Positions 14,969-23,694 of a DNA stretch of 41,786 nucleotides are shown here, in pieces. The stretch lies in IMG/VR virus record IMGVR_UViG_3300031699_000004, positions 1-41,786 of that record, one strand, 5' to 3'. Positions within the stretch are counted from its first letter, which is position 1. Each line of letters begins with the position of its first letter. A program made the translations under genes and the position numbers. The stretch comes from a virus. Below the pieces are notes generated by a model. The model did no database searches and was not told the DNA's origin. It was given only the letters and a program-made list of their open reading frames with translations.

Positions 14969-15406
14969 ATGAATCCAAATCTCAAATGCCCGGAGTGCGA
15001 CAGCTCCGAGCTCGAGGTACTCCCGCGCAAGTACCGCCTGCGCGAGAAGACCTGGCAGGGCGTAACCTGCCAGGGGTGCGGCTACCACTGGGGCGTAGAG
15101 CTCGAGAAGCTCAAGGCCCCCGAGCCCGCCGAGGTCGTGGCGGTGCTGGCGGCCGCCGAGCCCTTCAAGGGCAAGATCAGGCCGCTGATCGAGGGCGTCG
15201 AGGTGCGCGCGGTGCAGGCCGAGGACCTCAAGCAGTTGCGCGAGGCCATCGTCGGCAAGGCCATGGCCTTCGAACGCGATGGTGAGAGCCTGGTCTGCGA
15301 GGTCTCCAAGGTGACCAAGACGCGGGTGTACCTCGACGTAGAGGACGCGCCGGACACCTGGGTGACCCACGAGCAGGTTCTCGGGCTCGTAGCCGCGGGC
15401 GAGTAG
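14969..15406 (+). CDS. zinc-ribbon head/neck-region protein
   Basis: The 145-residue protein opens with a zinc ribbon (CPECDSSELEVLP, then CQGCGYHWG). A charged domain of unknown fold follows, with a C-terminal KTRVYLDVEDAPDTWVT. GTGGAGGTCCCG before the ATG at 14969 favours this start over an in-frame start at 14951. Its place between decoration and head-completion genes suggests a virion or assembly role, but no family is recognised. Confidence 0.65.
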   Translation: MNPNLKCPECDSSELEVLPRKYRLREKTWQGVTCQGCGYHWGVELEKLKAPEPAEVVAVLAAAEPFKGKIRPLIEGVEVRAVQAEDLKQLREAIVGKAMAFERDGESLVCEVSKVTKTRVYLDVEDAPDTWVTHEQVLGLVAAGE

Positions 15407-15425
15407 CGCCGGGAGCGCACTCGCC

Positions 15426-15785
15426 GTGGGCACCTTCGCCGACTCCGAACTCGCCGAGGCCGCGTCGGAGATCGCCGACACGGTCTCGGCTGAGTACTGG
15501 CCCCTCGGCGTCGAGGCCAACAAGGTCACGCTTTCGAGTGTCACCTGGAACCCGGGGCGCGTTGCCGAGCTGCGCTTCAGCGACGGCCAGCAGCAGATGC
15601 AGCGGGGCATTCTCGCGATTCTCGACGGCACCGTCACCAGCCCCGACACCCGCGACGCCTACAAGATCGCCGGCACGATCTACGCCTGCGAGGAGGTCCT
15701 GGAAACCGTGCCATTCGTCGAGGTGCAGCTGGTGGCCGCCGACGAACTGGAAATCGTCAGAGAGGGTCACCGCATAAGGAGGTAA
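15426..15785 (+). CDS. probable head-completion / neck protein
   Basis: The 119-residue protein starts with helices and continues with beta-strand-like segments (EVQLVAADELEIVREGHR). Size and location, just after the head genes and before the tail genes, fit a head-tail adaptor or stopper. No motif proves it. GTG start after the previous stop; the next gene follows two bases after the stop. Confidence 0.5.
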   Translation: MGTFADSELAEAASEIADTVSAEYWPLGVEANKVTLSSVTWNPGRVAELRFSDGQQQMQRGILAILDGTVTSPDTRDAYKIAGTIYACEEVLETVPFVEVQLVAADELEIVREGHRIRR

Positions 15786-15787
15786 CC

Positions 15788-16468
15788 GTGCGCGCGACCA
15801 TCTACATCGCATTGGCGATCACCGCCGCGAGCGTCGCGCTCGTGGCGGTCTCCTGTGCGCCGCCGGTGCGCCGCGGTAACCAGCCGGCCGTTCACGACGA
15901 GAAGCCCGACAGCGAAAAGAGCGCCGACGAACTCCGCACCGAGGTCCGCGATCTCAAGGCCCGGATCAAGGTCAAGGAATCGCTGATCGAGCAGAAGGAG
16001 ATAGAGAAGCTGCAGGCCTACGCCCGCGCGCTGGGGATCGGCCTCTTGGCCCTGGCGGTGGTGCTGGTCTTCGTGGGGATCTTCACGCCGGTCAAGTGGC
16101 GCGCGGCCATTGGCGTCGTCGCCTGCGTGGGCGTGGCGATGTTGTGCTTCTTCTTTGCGCGCGAGATCGCCCCGCGCATGGGCCTGGGGGGCTTCCTCAT
16201 CGCGCTGGCGGTCCTGGCCGCCTTCGGCATCGCCGTCGTCTACTACGTGGCGAAGAACTGGAAGAAGCTCAAGGCCGAGTGGACCGAGGTGCGGGAGGGC
16301 TTCGCGGTTACTTCACGGGTCGCCGACAAGCTGGGCAACAAACTCCAGGAGGTCGGCAGCGCCGAGCCCCGGGAGAAGATCGAGGCCTTCCTGGAGGAAC
16401 TCAAGAAGACCGAGAACCTCACCCGCGAGCAGCTCAAGCAGCTGCGCGACACGCTGGCGAGGGCGTGA
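15788..16468 (+). CDS. membrane lipoprotein, possible lysis protein
   Basis: The 226-residue protein has a lipoprotein-type signal (IALAITAASVALVAVSC, lipobox Cys near residue 22) and a charged helical stretch. Three hydrophobic membrane segments follow (roughly 80-95, 105-122 and 135-155), then a cytoplasmic-type C-terminal coiled coil (ELKKTENLTREQLKQL). This is not a known virion family. In the middle of a tail operon it could be a holin- or spanin-like lysis function or a superinfection-exclusion protein. GTG start with AGGAGG upstream. Confidence 0.5.
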   Translation: MRATIYIALAITAASVALVAVSCAPPVRRGNQPAVHDEKPDSEKSADELRTEVRDLKARIKVKESLIEQKEIEKLQAYARALGIGLLALAVVLVFVGIFTPVKWRAAIGVVACVGVAMLCFFFAREIAPRMGLGGFLIALAVLAAFGIAVVYYVAKNWKKLKAEWTEVREGFAVTSRVADKLGNKLQEVGSAEPREKIEAFLEELKKTENLTREQLKQLRDTLARA

Positions 16469-16472
16469 GCCC

Positions 16473-16841
16473 ATGCCCGAGAACAACGTGCCGGAGACCA
16501 TCTGCCAGGAGCGTCGCGATCACTGCCAGAAGTCGCTCGAGGCCGGGTTCTCGCGGATCGAGGGGTTGATCAAGGCCGACCGCGAGGCCGCCGAATCGCA
16601 CCGCCAGGAGCTGCGCACCGAATTCCGCGAGAGCTGCGAGTACATGAAGAAGAAGGCCGACGAACTCAACCAGGCCAACGTGCGCCTCGCCGCGGTGGAC
16701 ATGCAGACCCAGCAGCAGGAGAAGCGCCTCGACTTCGGCAACAAGCTGCTGATCGTCCTGGTGGGCTCGGTCGGCGCGCCGCTGCTGGTGACCGCGATCA
16801 TCGGCGGGATTCTGGCGTGGAAGTACTTCGGGGGCAAGTAA
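16473..16841 (+). CDS. coiled-coil protein with C-terminal membrane anchor, holin-like
   Basis: The 122-residue protein has a long helical coiled-coil region (about 12-90), then a hydrophobic C-terminal segment (LLIVLVGSVGAPLLVTAIIGGILAW) and a short basic tail. This tail-anchored layout is like XhlA/BhlA-type holin partners. It follows the lipoprotein by four bases, so the two may form a lysis pair. No endolysin is seen nearby. Confidence 0.5.
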   Translation: MPENNVPETICQERRDHCQKSLEAGFSRIEGLIKADREAAESHRQELRTEFRESCEYMKKKADELNQANVRLAAVDMQTQQQEKRLDFGNKLLIVLVGSVGAPLLVTAIIGGILAWKYFGGK

Positions 16842-16857
16842 CACGCCCGTCTGGATA

Positions 16858-16926
16858 GTGGTGCCCTGTTGGGTTGGCCTGTTGGTGATCGCGATCATCA
16901 TCTGGCCGGGGCCGGGGGAGAAATGA
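16858..16926 (+). CDS. candidate 22-residue membrane peptide
   Basis: A very short frame from a GTG encodes an almost entirely hydrophobic peptide (CWVGLLVIAIIIWPGPG). No ribosome site is obvious, so it is tentative; it is listed because membrane genes adjoin it. Confidence 0.2.
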   Translation: MVPCWVGLLVIAIIIWPGPGEK

Positions 16927-16940
16927 GGGAGTAACCTGAC

Positions 16941-17327
16941 ATGATGCGCGACGACCTCTTGAGGCTCCGCGCCTGGATAGACGCGCTACTGGCCGCGCAG
17001 GCCGCAGCCGACGAACCCGAGCCCGAGCAACCCGAGAAACCCGACCTTGACGCTTGGCGCACCAGTGTCCGCAACCGCATCCTTGCCGGCAGCGGCGACA
17101 AGGCTGCGCTATTGGGGACGCTGAGCACTGAGCCAACTATTCGGAATGCGCGCCAGCTGGCTGATTTGCTTGGATTCGAAGTCTGGTTACCCGATGAGGC
17201 TGAACCGGCGTGGCCCAGTTGGGTGGATGACTTCATATCCGAGTGCTCCCGTGTGCGGGCGAGGGCACTGGAGCTTGATTCGCAGATAGGGCTTGTCGGC
17301 GCGGTGCCGAAGTTGCCGGTGAGGTAG
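16941..17327 (+). CDS. hypothetical protein
   Basis: The 128-residue protein has an acidic Pro/Glu linker (DEPEPEQPEKPD) and helical ends. No family is recognised. GAGGGAGTAACCTGAC provides the ribosome site. Base composition drops from here to about 18450, compared with the flanking tail genes, suggesting this gene and the next gene's 5' half arrived together. Confidence 0.6.
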   Translation: MMRDDLLRLRAWIDALLAAQAAADEPEPEQPEKPDLDAWRTSVRNRILAGSGDKAALLGTLSTEPTIRNARQLADLLGFEVWLPDEAEPAWPSWVDDFISECSRVRARALELDSQIGLVGAVPKLPVR

Positions 17328-17331
17328 AGTA

Positions 17332-19269
17332 ATGCCGCGTATCCCTTGGGGCACGCCGACGCTTTCCGACTCCGACAAGCTGGAGTGGGCTACGCGCGAC
17401 TACATCGGCGCTGAGGAGCTAATTGCGAGGCTGAAATTTCAGCTCGTGGAATCTGACGACTTTGCCGACCTGTCCGCATGGGATGAAACTGATAGCGGGG
17501 GAAAGGTTAATCTTGCCGCAGGAGTTGTCAGTCTAGATGGTAACGACAACTGGGGCGCTAATGGCATTGCACGTTCCGTTGGAGTGGCCAGAGCGCAAGG
17601 CTATTTTGAGTGGAAAGAGCGCGGCGATGCTCTCGATGGCTCAAGTCTGGTCGGCATAGACGCTGCCAATGCCTTAATCACTAGCGCGGACGTAAGAGCA
17701 TATAGAGCCACGGCCAGCAATCTTTCTTTGTCTGGGTACTACACAGGAGCAACGGTCTCGTCGTACGCGGACTTTGCGTTCGACGCAGCCACATGGTACA
17801 CGTTGCGAATATACATATTGAACGATTACAACGGCAACCCACGCAAGGTTGAGCTGACCGTCCAGGGCGGCGCATACCCGGCAGAAACAAGCCTGGGGGT
17901 CTTGTTTGGCGCTGCGGATATCCCAGCGACCTTGTACTGGTTGATTCAGCGCAGAACTAGTAACGCAGCCAAGAAGGTCGAGATAAAGGAATGGCGTTGG
18001 TATTCCGGTTATGACACCGGCGGCGAATACATGGAATTTGTGGCCGATGCTGGCGCGGGACAGGTGTTCGATGGGTTGGACTGGTCAAACGTCGATCTTC
18101 CCTCCGGGCTTGCCGGCACGAATCTCAAGTACAAGACCAGCTATGATGATGACCCGGCCAGCTACGATGGCTCATGGTTGACCAAGGCGCAGCTTAACGA
18201 CAAGGGCGCGGTGGCCGGTAACAAGCGATACATCCGTTTGCGTGTGCAGATCAACAGCGACGGCGACACCCAGGAATACGGTGCGGCGGTCAACGCGGAC
18301 GATGGGATCAGCGGCGTATTCGCGCAGCCGTCTGCGGCTATCATCCTGACCGGGAACACGGTCAACGCGGTTGTCGGAACATTCGACGAAGCCGCCCGCA
18401 ACACCATCACCGCCAACAAGGTCGAGGACGGTCACGAGTATCTGCACCTCGGCGAGGCGGCCACGGGTTCGCTTGCGACGGGCGCCCATCCCGACCCGGT
18501 CACCAGCCTGTCCGCCACCGCCGGCAACGGTCAGGCGACGCTGACCATTGTCACACCCAATCCGACCGATGTGGTCTACGCCCGCTACCGCAAGGGCGGC
18601 GACGGCTGGTCTGACGAGTCTGAGTCGCTCAAGCGTACCGGCTCGGGTGACATCACTGTGCCGTCGCTGACTAACGAGGCCGGTTACGAGTTCATCGTTT
18701 ATGTCAAGTCCGCCGGGGTGACCTCCGACTGGTCCGACCCCGCATTCGCCACGCCAACGGCGGGCAGTACCCCCAGCGGCCACCTCAGCCTGCCCTTGAA
18801 GTATCTGCGCGACACCGTCGCGGCCAGCTCCACCTTCCAGGGTGGGGTCGGCGCGGCCAACGCGGAAGAGGCGGCCGAGAAGGTCTACTACGTGGCCGTG
18901 TCGGGTCCGGAGGCGGACTTCGCAGTGGTGGACTGGGAGGCGAACTACGCCCGACGGGCCGAGGCCGGCGGGTCGCGCAACTGGTTCGAGGGCGAGGGCG
19001 ACCTGGTGCTGGTGCTCCGCGCGGCGGTCAGTTCCGAAGACGACGCCGGTACCGCGGCGATCAAGTTCCAGAACTGGGTCGGCGGCGTGCTGGCCGACAT
19101 GGAGGAACTGGCCGGCACGGCCGGGTACCTGGACATTCGCGCGTTCGAGCTGATGGACCAGCCGGCGCGCCCGGAGACCGACGAGAAGCAGGCCAAGAAG
19201 AACGCGGGCGGGGCGCTGGTGGGCGACTTCTACCAGGTGGCCTACCGCGTGGTCTTCGGGAGCATCTGA
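17332..19269 (+). CDS. lectin-like / FN3 / tail-terminator-like fusion protein
   Basis: The 645-residue protein combines three parts. Residues 1 to about 230 are beta-rich and look like a concanavalin-type carbohydrate-binding fold. Residues about 386-476 are a fibronectin type III domain (HPDPVTSLSATAGNGQATL, then GYEFIVYVKSAGVTSDWSDP). Residues about 483-645 (LSLPLKYLRDTVAASSTFQG) resemble a phage tail-completion or terminator protein, which caps the tail and joins it to the head. The first part is less GC-rich than the last. Its stop overlaps the next start. The fold assignments are inferred by eye. Confidence 0.6.
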   Translation: MPRIPWGTPTLSDSDKLEWATRDYIGAEELIARLKFQLVESDDFADLSAWDETDSGGKVNLAAGVVSLDGNDNWGANGIARSVGVARAQGYFEWKERGDALDGSSLVGIDAANALITSADVRAYRATASNLSLSGYYTGATVSSYADFAFDAATWYTLRIYILNDYNGNPRKVELTVQGGAYPAETSLGVLFGAADIPATLYWLIQRRTSNAAKKVEIKEWRWYSGYDTGGEYMEFVADAGAGQVFDGLDWSNVDLPSGLAGTNLKYKTSYDDDPASYDGSWLTKAQLNDKGAVAGNKRYIRLRVQINSDGDTQEYGAAVNADDGISGVFAQPSAAIILTGNTVNAVVGTFDEAARNTITANKVEDGHEYLHLGEAATGSLATGAHPDPVTSLSATAGNGQATLTIVTPNPTDVVYARYRKGGDGWSDESESLKRTGSGDITVPSLTNEAGYEFIVYVKSAGVTSDWSDPAFATPTAGSTPSGHLSLPLKYLRDTVAASSTFQGGVGAANAEEAAEKVYYVAVSGPEADFAVVDWEANYARRAEAGGSRNWFEGEGDLVLVLRAAVSSEDDAGTAAIKFQNWVGGVLADMEELAGTAGYLDIRAFELMDQPARPETDEKQAKKNAGGALVGDFYQVAYRVVFGSI

Positions 19270-19841
19270 TGGTGCACGTCGAGGTCAAGACCACCCGCGA
19301 CTCGGTCGGGCTTTCGCTCCGGGACTGGAACGACCTCCTGCGCGCGGCCTGGCTGCACGCCATCCGCTTCTGGTTCCGGTTCATCCTGCCCAAGCACTTT
19401 ACGCACCGCGGGGCGACCGAGTACAAGTACAAGCCCCGCGACATCAAATACAACCGCCGCAAGCTGCGGAAGTTCGGCCACACCTACCCGAACGTGTTCA
19501 GCGGCAAGATGCGTGCGGAGGCCCTGGCCAACGTTACCGACATCCGCGTCACCCAGGCCGGCGGCAAGGCCTACATCCACGGCCCGAAGTACCTCTTCAA
19601 GTACCGCAAGTACGGCGGGCGCAAGGCCGCCCGGTACCTGCGCCGGCGCAGCCATCATGCGGGGACCGATCCGGCCCGTTACGTGCTGCACGACCAGCCG
19701 GACAAGGCCGCCGAGCTGACCGCCGTCAGCAAGGCGGACATGGAACTCATCGCCAAGATCATGGACCGGTTCATCCAGCGTGCCGTGGGCTCTGCCGGCG
19801 GCATGCGCGATCTGACCGCGGGGCACAGAGTCTCCGCGTAG
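19269..19841 (+). CDS. probable head-tail connector / minor tail assembly protein
   Basis: The 190-residue protein is basic and Tyr/Arg/Lys-rich (KYKPRDIKYNRRKLRKFGHTYP), with a central strand region ending in KYLFKYRKYGG. Size and position between the terminator-like domain and the major tail gene fit a tail-completion protein of the HK97 gp10 type. The ATG overlaps the preceding stop. No unique motif is present. Confidence 0.5.
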   Translation: MVHVEVKTTRDSVGLSLRDWNDLLRAAWLHAIRFWFRFILPKHFTHRGATEYKYKPRDIKYNRRKLRKFGHTYPNVFSGKMRAEALANVTDIRVTQAGGKAYIHGPKYLFKYRKYGGRKAARYLRRRSHHAGTDPARYVLHDQPDKAAELTAVSKADMELIAKIMDRFIQRAVGSAGGMRDLTAGHRVSA

Positions 19842-19852
19842 GAGGGCTTTCG

Positions 19853-20803
19853 ATGTCACTGAGCAAGAAGTTCCTTCCCTGGGGCGTCAAGCTCCACACC
19901 AAGACCGCGCAGTCGGGCGGCGCCGTCTACGTCGAGACGCAGTCGCAGGGACTCAACAGCCAGCTGCAGACCCGCCTGAGCGGGCCGGCCGGCGCGGTGT
20001 ACCGCACGTTCGGTGCGCTGGTCAGCGGGGCGCCGGTGCTGCGCTTCTCCTCGCGGGATCTCAAGGCCTTCCTGGACGAGTGCGGCGCCGAGGGCATGCT
20101 CATCGACGCCGACGGCTCGCACCCGGGCGTGGTGCCCTACTGGCAGAAGATCGCGCAGGGGGGTACGCGCGTCGCTGCCGACGGCTCGGTGCACATCTCC
20201 GAGACCATCGCCAACGGCATCCTTGTGCCGAGAACCGTCTCCATCGACCACCAGGGCACGGCGGTGCTGTCCGCCGAGGCGCTGGCCCGCAAGGAAAGCA
20301 CCACTGCCCCGGTGGTCTCCAGCGAGACCGCCGACCTGCCCGACGGCGTGGACCCCGCGGCCGACGCCGAGTGGGGCATGGGACCGATCGACCTCAACGG
20401 CACCGACTTCGACGGCCTGCGCAACATGCAGCTGGACTTCGGCATCGAGGTGGCGGTCGAGAGCTCGGGCGGCGACCTGTACCCCACGCTGACGTACATC
20501 GGGGCGATCATGCCGGTCATCACCGCCAGCGGTCTGCACATCGACGCGCTGTCCACCCTCACCGAGGACGGCAAGTACTACGCCGCCGAGACGGTCATCG
20601 CCTACCTCCGCAAGAAGGACGAGGGCGGCTCCTACGTTGCCGACGGCACCGCGCAGCACATCGGCTTCACCCTCGGCAAGTGCCGCGTCGACTGGGAGGA
20701 GATCGGCGACGAGATGATCAACGTGCGCATGACCCCCTGGCGGACGCCCGGCGTCTCGCCGGTGGCCTCGCTGGCCATCAACACCGCTACCGCAATCTCT
20801 TAA
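19853..20803 (+). CDS. major tail tube protein (probable)
   Basis: The 316-residue protein would be the repeating subunit of the tail tube. Support comes from its length and beta-rich, Gly/Asp/Thr-rich sequence. It also sits immediately before the chaperone pair and tape measure, the invariant order in siphophages. GAGGGCTTTCG precedes the ATG. No cross-family motif can be read. Confidence 0.65.
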   Translation: MSLSKKFLPWGVKLHTKTAQSGGAVYVETQSQGLNSQLQTRLSGPAGAVYRTFGALVSGAPVLRFSSRDLKAFLDECGAEGMLIDADGSHPGVVPYWQKIAQGGTRVAADGSVHISETIANGILVPRTVSIDHQGTAVLSAEALARKESTTAPVVSSETADLPDGVDPAADAEWGMGPIDLNGTDFDGLRNMQLDFGIEVAVESSGGDLYPTLTYIGAIMPVITASGLHIDALSTLTEDGKYYAAETVIAYLRKKDEGGSYVADGTAQHIGFTLGKCRVDWEEIGDEMINVRMTPWRTPGVSPVASLAINTATAIS

Positions 20804-20815
20804 GGAGTTTCGAGC

Positions 20816-21139
20816 ATGGCGAAGAAGAAGACGGAAGAGGCGATCCAGGACAAGGTCACATCGATCAAGGGAGTGCCGGTGATCGGGAGCCTGGTCCACC
20901 ACCGCAAAGGGCCGGCCATCGTGGTCGGAGTCGGGATGGCCCGGCGCGGCAACTCCGTTGCCGAGGACCTCAAGCCGCTCGTCGGCACGGTGACCAACTG
21001 CCTCTTCGTGCAGAAGGTCGGCGACGGGCCGGCTTACAGCTTCGCGCGCGCGAAGTTCGCCTGGCCCGAGGAGGTCGAGGAAATCGCCGCCACCTCCGCC
21101 AATCTCGCCGACGAGTTCGATGCCTGGATAGAGGGCTGA
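20816..21139 (+). CDS. small tail-assembly protein
   Basis: The 107-residue protein has a basic N-terminus (AKKKTEEAIQDK) and an acidic C-terminal helix (EEVEEIAATSANLADEFDAW). Position between the major tail gene and the frameshifting chaperone suggests a tail-assembly role. A clear AAGGAG site precedes the ATG. No family recognised. Confidence 0.55.
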   Translation: MAKKKTEEAIQDKVTSIKGVPVIGSLVHHRKGPAIVVGVGMARRGNSVAEDLKPLVGTVTNCLFVQKVGDGPAYSFARAKFAWPEEVEEIAATSANLADEFDAWIEG

Positions 21140-21144
21140 GCGCC

Positions 21145-21858
21145 GTGGCCGGACTGGTCTACTACCTCCCGGGCAAGGGCGCGGTCAGCGAGAAGAACGT
21201 GCTGGATGCCGGGCTGGGCTACGCCTACGTCAAAAAGCTCGCGCACGTCGGCATGAGCAGCGGCCCCGACGGCAAGTCGGGCGCGGCCTTCCTGCTCGCC
21301 GAGGGCAGCCTGGCGCCGCTGGCCGACGCCGCCACCCGGAGGAAGACCTGGACGCAGATCCCGAACTCTGCGGCGTGGGTGGGCTACGACCCCGACAACC
21401 GCCCGGCGCCGGCGGAACTCGCCCGCGCCGAGCGGATCGGCGGGCACATGACCCGCCTGGCCGACGGACAGGAGTGGCTGGTGCCGGTGGCGCGCGAACT
21501 CGGCGGAGGCTCCGCCCTGCCGCGCAGGCTCAGCTGGGATGGCGCCAGCTGGACCCCGGGGGACGTGCTGCCGCAGTACCGCCGGCTGTGGGAGGCGGCC
21601 TGCCGGGCGTTCGACCAGCTCCTGGGAGTCGAGGGCCACGGCGACATGGCCATGCTTCTCAGCGAGGAGTGCGACCTGGCTGCGCAGGCGCTCTGCTGCA
21701 ACTATCGCGTGGGCCCGGCGGAGATAAGCCTGCTGGGCCTGTTCGCCACCGGGACGCAGGCGGCGGTCATCGGCAGCCTGATCGACCTGCCGACCATGGC
21801 GATGCTGCAAAAAAAAACTCCCGCCGCGCCGGGCTCGAAGCCTGGTGGCGGGGGCTGA
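21145..21858 (+). CDS. tail-assembly chaperone, zero-frame product (gpG-like)
   Basis: The 237-residue protein lies directly before the tape measure, the place of lambda gpG. Near its 3' end an A9 run (21809-21817) creates the heptamer A AAA AAA in the correct phase, followed by a strong stem-loop. Ribosomes that slip back one base continue for 35 more residues to 21923. The GTG at 21145 follows the previous stop by five bases and reads GLVYYLPGKG. It is longer than gpG (140), so it may carry an extra domain. Confidence 0.72.
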   Translation: MAGLVYYLPGKGAVSEKNVLDAGLGYAYVKKLAHVGMSSGPDGKSGAAFLLAEGSLAPLADAATRRKTWTQIPNSAAWVGYDPDNRPAPAELARAERIGGHMTRLADGQEWLVPVARELGGGSALPRRLSWDGASWTPGDVLPQYRRLWEAACRAFDQLLGVEGHGDMAMLLSEECDLAAQALCCNYRVGPAEISLLGLFATGTQAAVIGSLIDLPTMAMLQKKTPAAPGSKPGGGG

Positions 21859-21923
21859 GGCCGGACTACCGGCCGAGTGTGACCGAGCTGGCTGAGGCCA
21901 GCAGGATCTTCGGAGAGGGCTGA
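21145..21923 (+). CDS. tail-assembly chaperone, -1 frameshift product (gpGT-like)
   Basis: After residue 224 the ribosome would slip -1 at 21810-21816 and read NSRRAGLEAWWRGLRPDYRP onward, stopping three bases before the tape-measure start. The full product would be 259 residues. In lambda the analogous T extension lets the chaperone bind the tail tube subunit. The extension is protein-like (two Trp, charged helix, EASRIFGEG end). The recoding is inferred from the sequence. Confidence 0.7.
21809..21852 (+). promoter_or_regulatory. programmed -1 frameshift signal
   Basis: Nine A residues (21809-21817) contain the canonical A AAA AAA heptamer at 21810-21816 in zero-frame phase. A stem of 6 + 8 bp (21820-21825/21847-21852 and 21828-21835/21839-21846, two-base bulge, three-base loop) follows after a short spacer. 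Long A runs are otherwise rare in this GC-rich sequence. Confidence 0.8.
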
Positions 21924-21925
21924 AC

Positions 21926-23302
21926 GTGGCCAAGGTACCCGTACAGTTCAGCGGCGACGCTCAGAAGGTGCTGCGCGAGCAGCAGAAGGTCATCGACAAA
22001 CAGCGTCAGCTGATCTCCGAGTTCAACAAGGGCAGCGCTGAGACGGCGCGCTCATCCGACCGCGCGGCCAGGAGCCTGCGCGACGCCGGCAAGAGCCGGG
22101 ACGAGGCTTTCGGCTCCCGCGGCATGGGCCAGCTGAGTTCATTCGCCGCGCGCATCGGGATCATCGCCACGGCCGCCAGCGGGCTCAAGAAGATCCTCGC
22201 CGAGGTCAACAAGGCTCGCGAGGAGGCCGGCGCCCGGGGCCTGGCGTCCGAGAGCGGGCTGAGCTCGCTGGCCCAGCTCGCCGGCGGCAACAAGGCCCGG
22301 CTGCAGCAGCTGATCGGCGCGGCCCGCAAGACTTACGCGGAAGGCGGCGCTTCCAGCCTGGACGCGGCGGCCAAGCAGGTCTTCGCCCTGGAGAGCGCCG
22401 GCGCCCTCGGCGGCCGGCAGTTCTTCTCGCGGCTCTATGGCATCGTGGAAGACCCCGCGGCCATGGCGCGCGCGGCGGCGACGATGCGCAAGAGCGTGGG
22501 CGCGAAGGAGACCGGCGGGTTCTCGCAGATCGTGTCCAAGGCCTTCGCGGCCTCGAAGTACTCCCCGGCCAGCGCCGAGGCCCTGCTGACCGCGGCGTCG
22601 CGAGGCGGGCAGGGCATCCGCGCGATAGGCGGCAGCGACGAGGAGCTGCTCGCGGCGACGGCGATCATGGCTACGGCCAGGGGCAGCGCCGAGGAGGGTG
22701 GTACCACCGTGGCGGCGCTCCTCAAGCAGCTGCAGAAGAAGGGCGGGTTCGAGGGCCTGGGGCTCAAGGGGTCGCTCGAGAAGCTCAAGGCCAAGGGGCT
22801 TTCCGGCCGCAAACTCCTGAAGTTCCTGGGGGGCAGGCAGGAGGCCTCGATAGCGGCCGACGTGCTGATGCGCAGCATCCCCCAACTCGACGAGATCACC
22901 GGGGCGCAGGCGGTGGCCGAGCATACGAATCTCGCGGGGAGGATCATCAGCAGTCGCGAGGCGATCCCCGAGATAGAGGTCGCGCGGGCGGCGCGTGCCG
23001 CGCGGGCCAGGCGCGAGATCGGCGAAACGCGCAAGGGCGCGCTGCGCAATGTCTCCGAGGCGACCTTCGAGAAGGCCCGGGCCTACGACGAGGCGGAGTA
23101 CGGCGAGTTCATCGCCGGCTTGAGCGATGTGGTCCGCCGCAGCGACCGCTATCTCTTCGGCGACGAGGGGGCGATGAGCTCCTGGGGCACGAAGGGCGAG
23201 CGCCAGAAGTTCTTCGAGGTCAAGCGCCAGGTGTCCGGCAACTACGACGTCAAGGTCGAAGTCACGCCCAAGCGGTCGGACCCCAACGCAGGCGGTGAGT
23301 GA
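21926..23302 (+). CDS. tail tape measure protein (short)
   Basis: The 458-residue protein is helical throughout, with an N-terminal coiled-coil (QKVIDKQRQLISEFNKGSAE), Ala-rich repeats and a TMP-like central region. It lies right after the chaperone pair. The usual relation of about 1.5 angstroms of tail per residue would give a tail near 70 nm, which is short for a siphophage. GTG start. The final segment is beta-rich (NYDVKVEVTPKR). Confidence 0.72.
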   Translation: MAKVPVQFSGDAQKVLREQQKVIDKQRQLISEFNKGSAETARSSDRAARSLRDAGKSRDEAFGSRGMGQLSSFAARIGIIATAASGLKKILAEVNKAREEAGARGLASESGLSSLAQLAGGNKARLQQLIGAARKTYAEGGASSLDAAAKQVFALESAGALGGRQFFSRLYGIVEDPAAMARAAATMRKSVGAKETGGFSQIVSKAFAASKYSPASAEALLTAASRGGQGIRAIGGSDEELLAATAIMATARGSAEEGGTTVAALLKQLQKKGGFEGLGLKGSLEKLKAKGLSGRKLLKFLGGRQEASIAADVLMRSIPQLDEITGAQAVAEHTNLAGRIISSREAIPEIEVARAARAARARREIGETRKGALRNVSEATFEKARAYDEAEYGEFIAGLSDVVRRSDRYLFGDEGAMSSWGTKGERQKFFEVKRQVSGNYDVKVEVTPKRSDPNAGGE

Positions 23303-23694
23303 TGAGCGCATCTATCGGCAGTTACGACTTCATCTCCCTGCGCGGCCGGCTGCGCGGGCTGGGGGAGCGCCTGGCCGAGATCACCCGCCCGAACGTGGAC
23401 GGCCAGGCCTACAAGAAGGCCGGCAAGCGCGCGCCGGTTTCGACCCTGGCCTCGCTGCGCGACATCGACACCGAGGCGAACGCCGAGGCCCTGGCGCTGG
23501 CCTACGAGGCCTTGAAGGGCACGCTGGTCACCGTGGTAGACGATCACGCCAACCAGACGGACTACGTCGCGGTCATCGACGTGGACGTGTCGCTGGCCGA
23601 GGAAATCAAGGGGGCCAGCGGGGGACTGTGTGAGGCGGGTTCGAACTACCTGGTGCGCGCCGTCTGGCAGCTGCAGGTAACGGAGCTGAGCTGA
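23302..23694 (+). CDS. tail-tip region protein
   Basis: The 130-residue protein begins SIGSYDFISLRGRLRGLGERL and contains a beta-rich middle (GTLVTVVDDHANQTDYVAV). It overlaps the tape-measure stop by one base and the next start by one base. Its place after the tape measure suggests a distal-tail or minor tail protein. No family match is certain. Confidence 0.55.
   Translation: MSASIGSYDFISLRGRLRGLGERLAEITRPNVDGQAYKKAGKRAPVSTLASLRDIDTEANAEALALAYEALKGTLVTVVDDHANQTDYVAVIDVDVSLAEEIKGASGGLCEAGSNYLVRAVWQLQVTELS

Noticed and set aside
12959-15649. 896-codon open frame on the minus strand
   Set aside because: It lies opposite the capsid and decoration genes; its sequence is the mirror of their GC-rich codons and it has no protein-like motifs.
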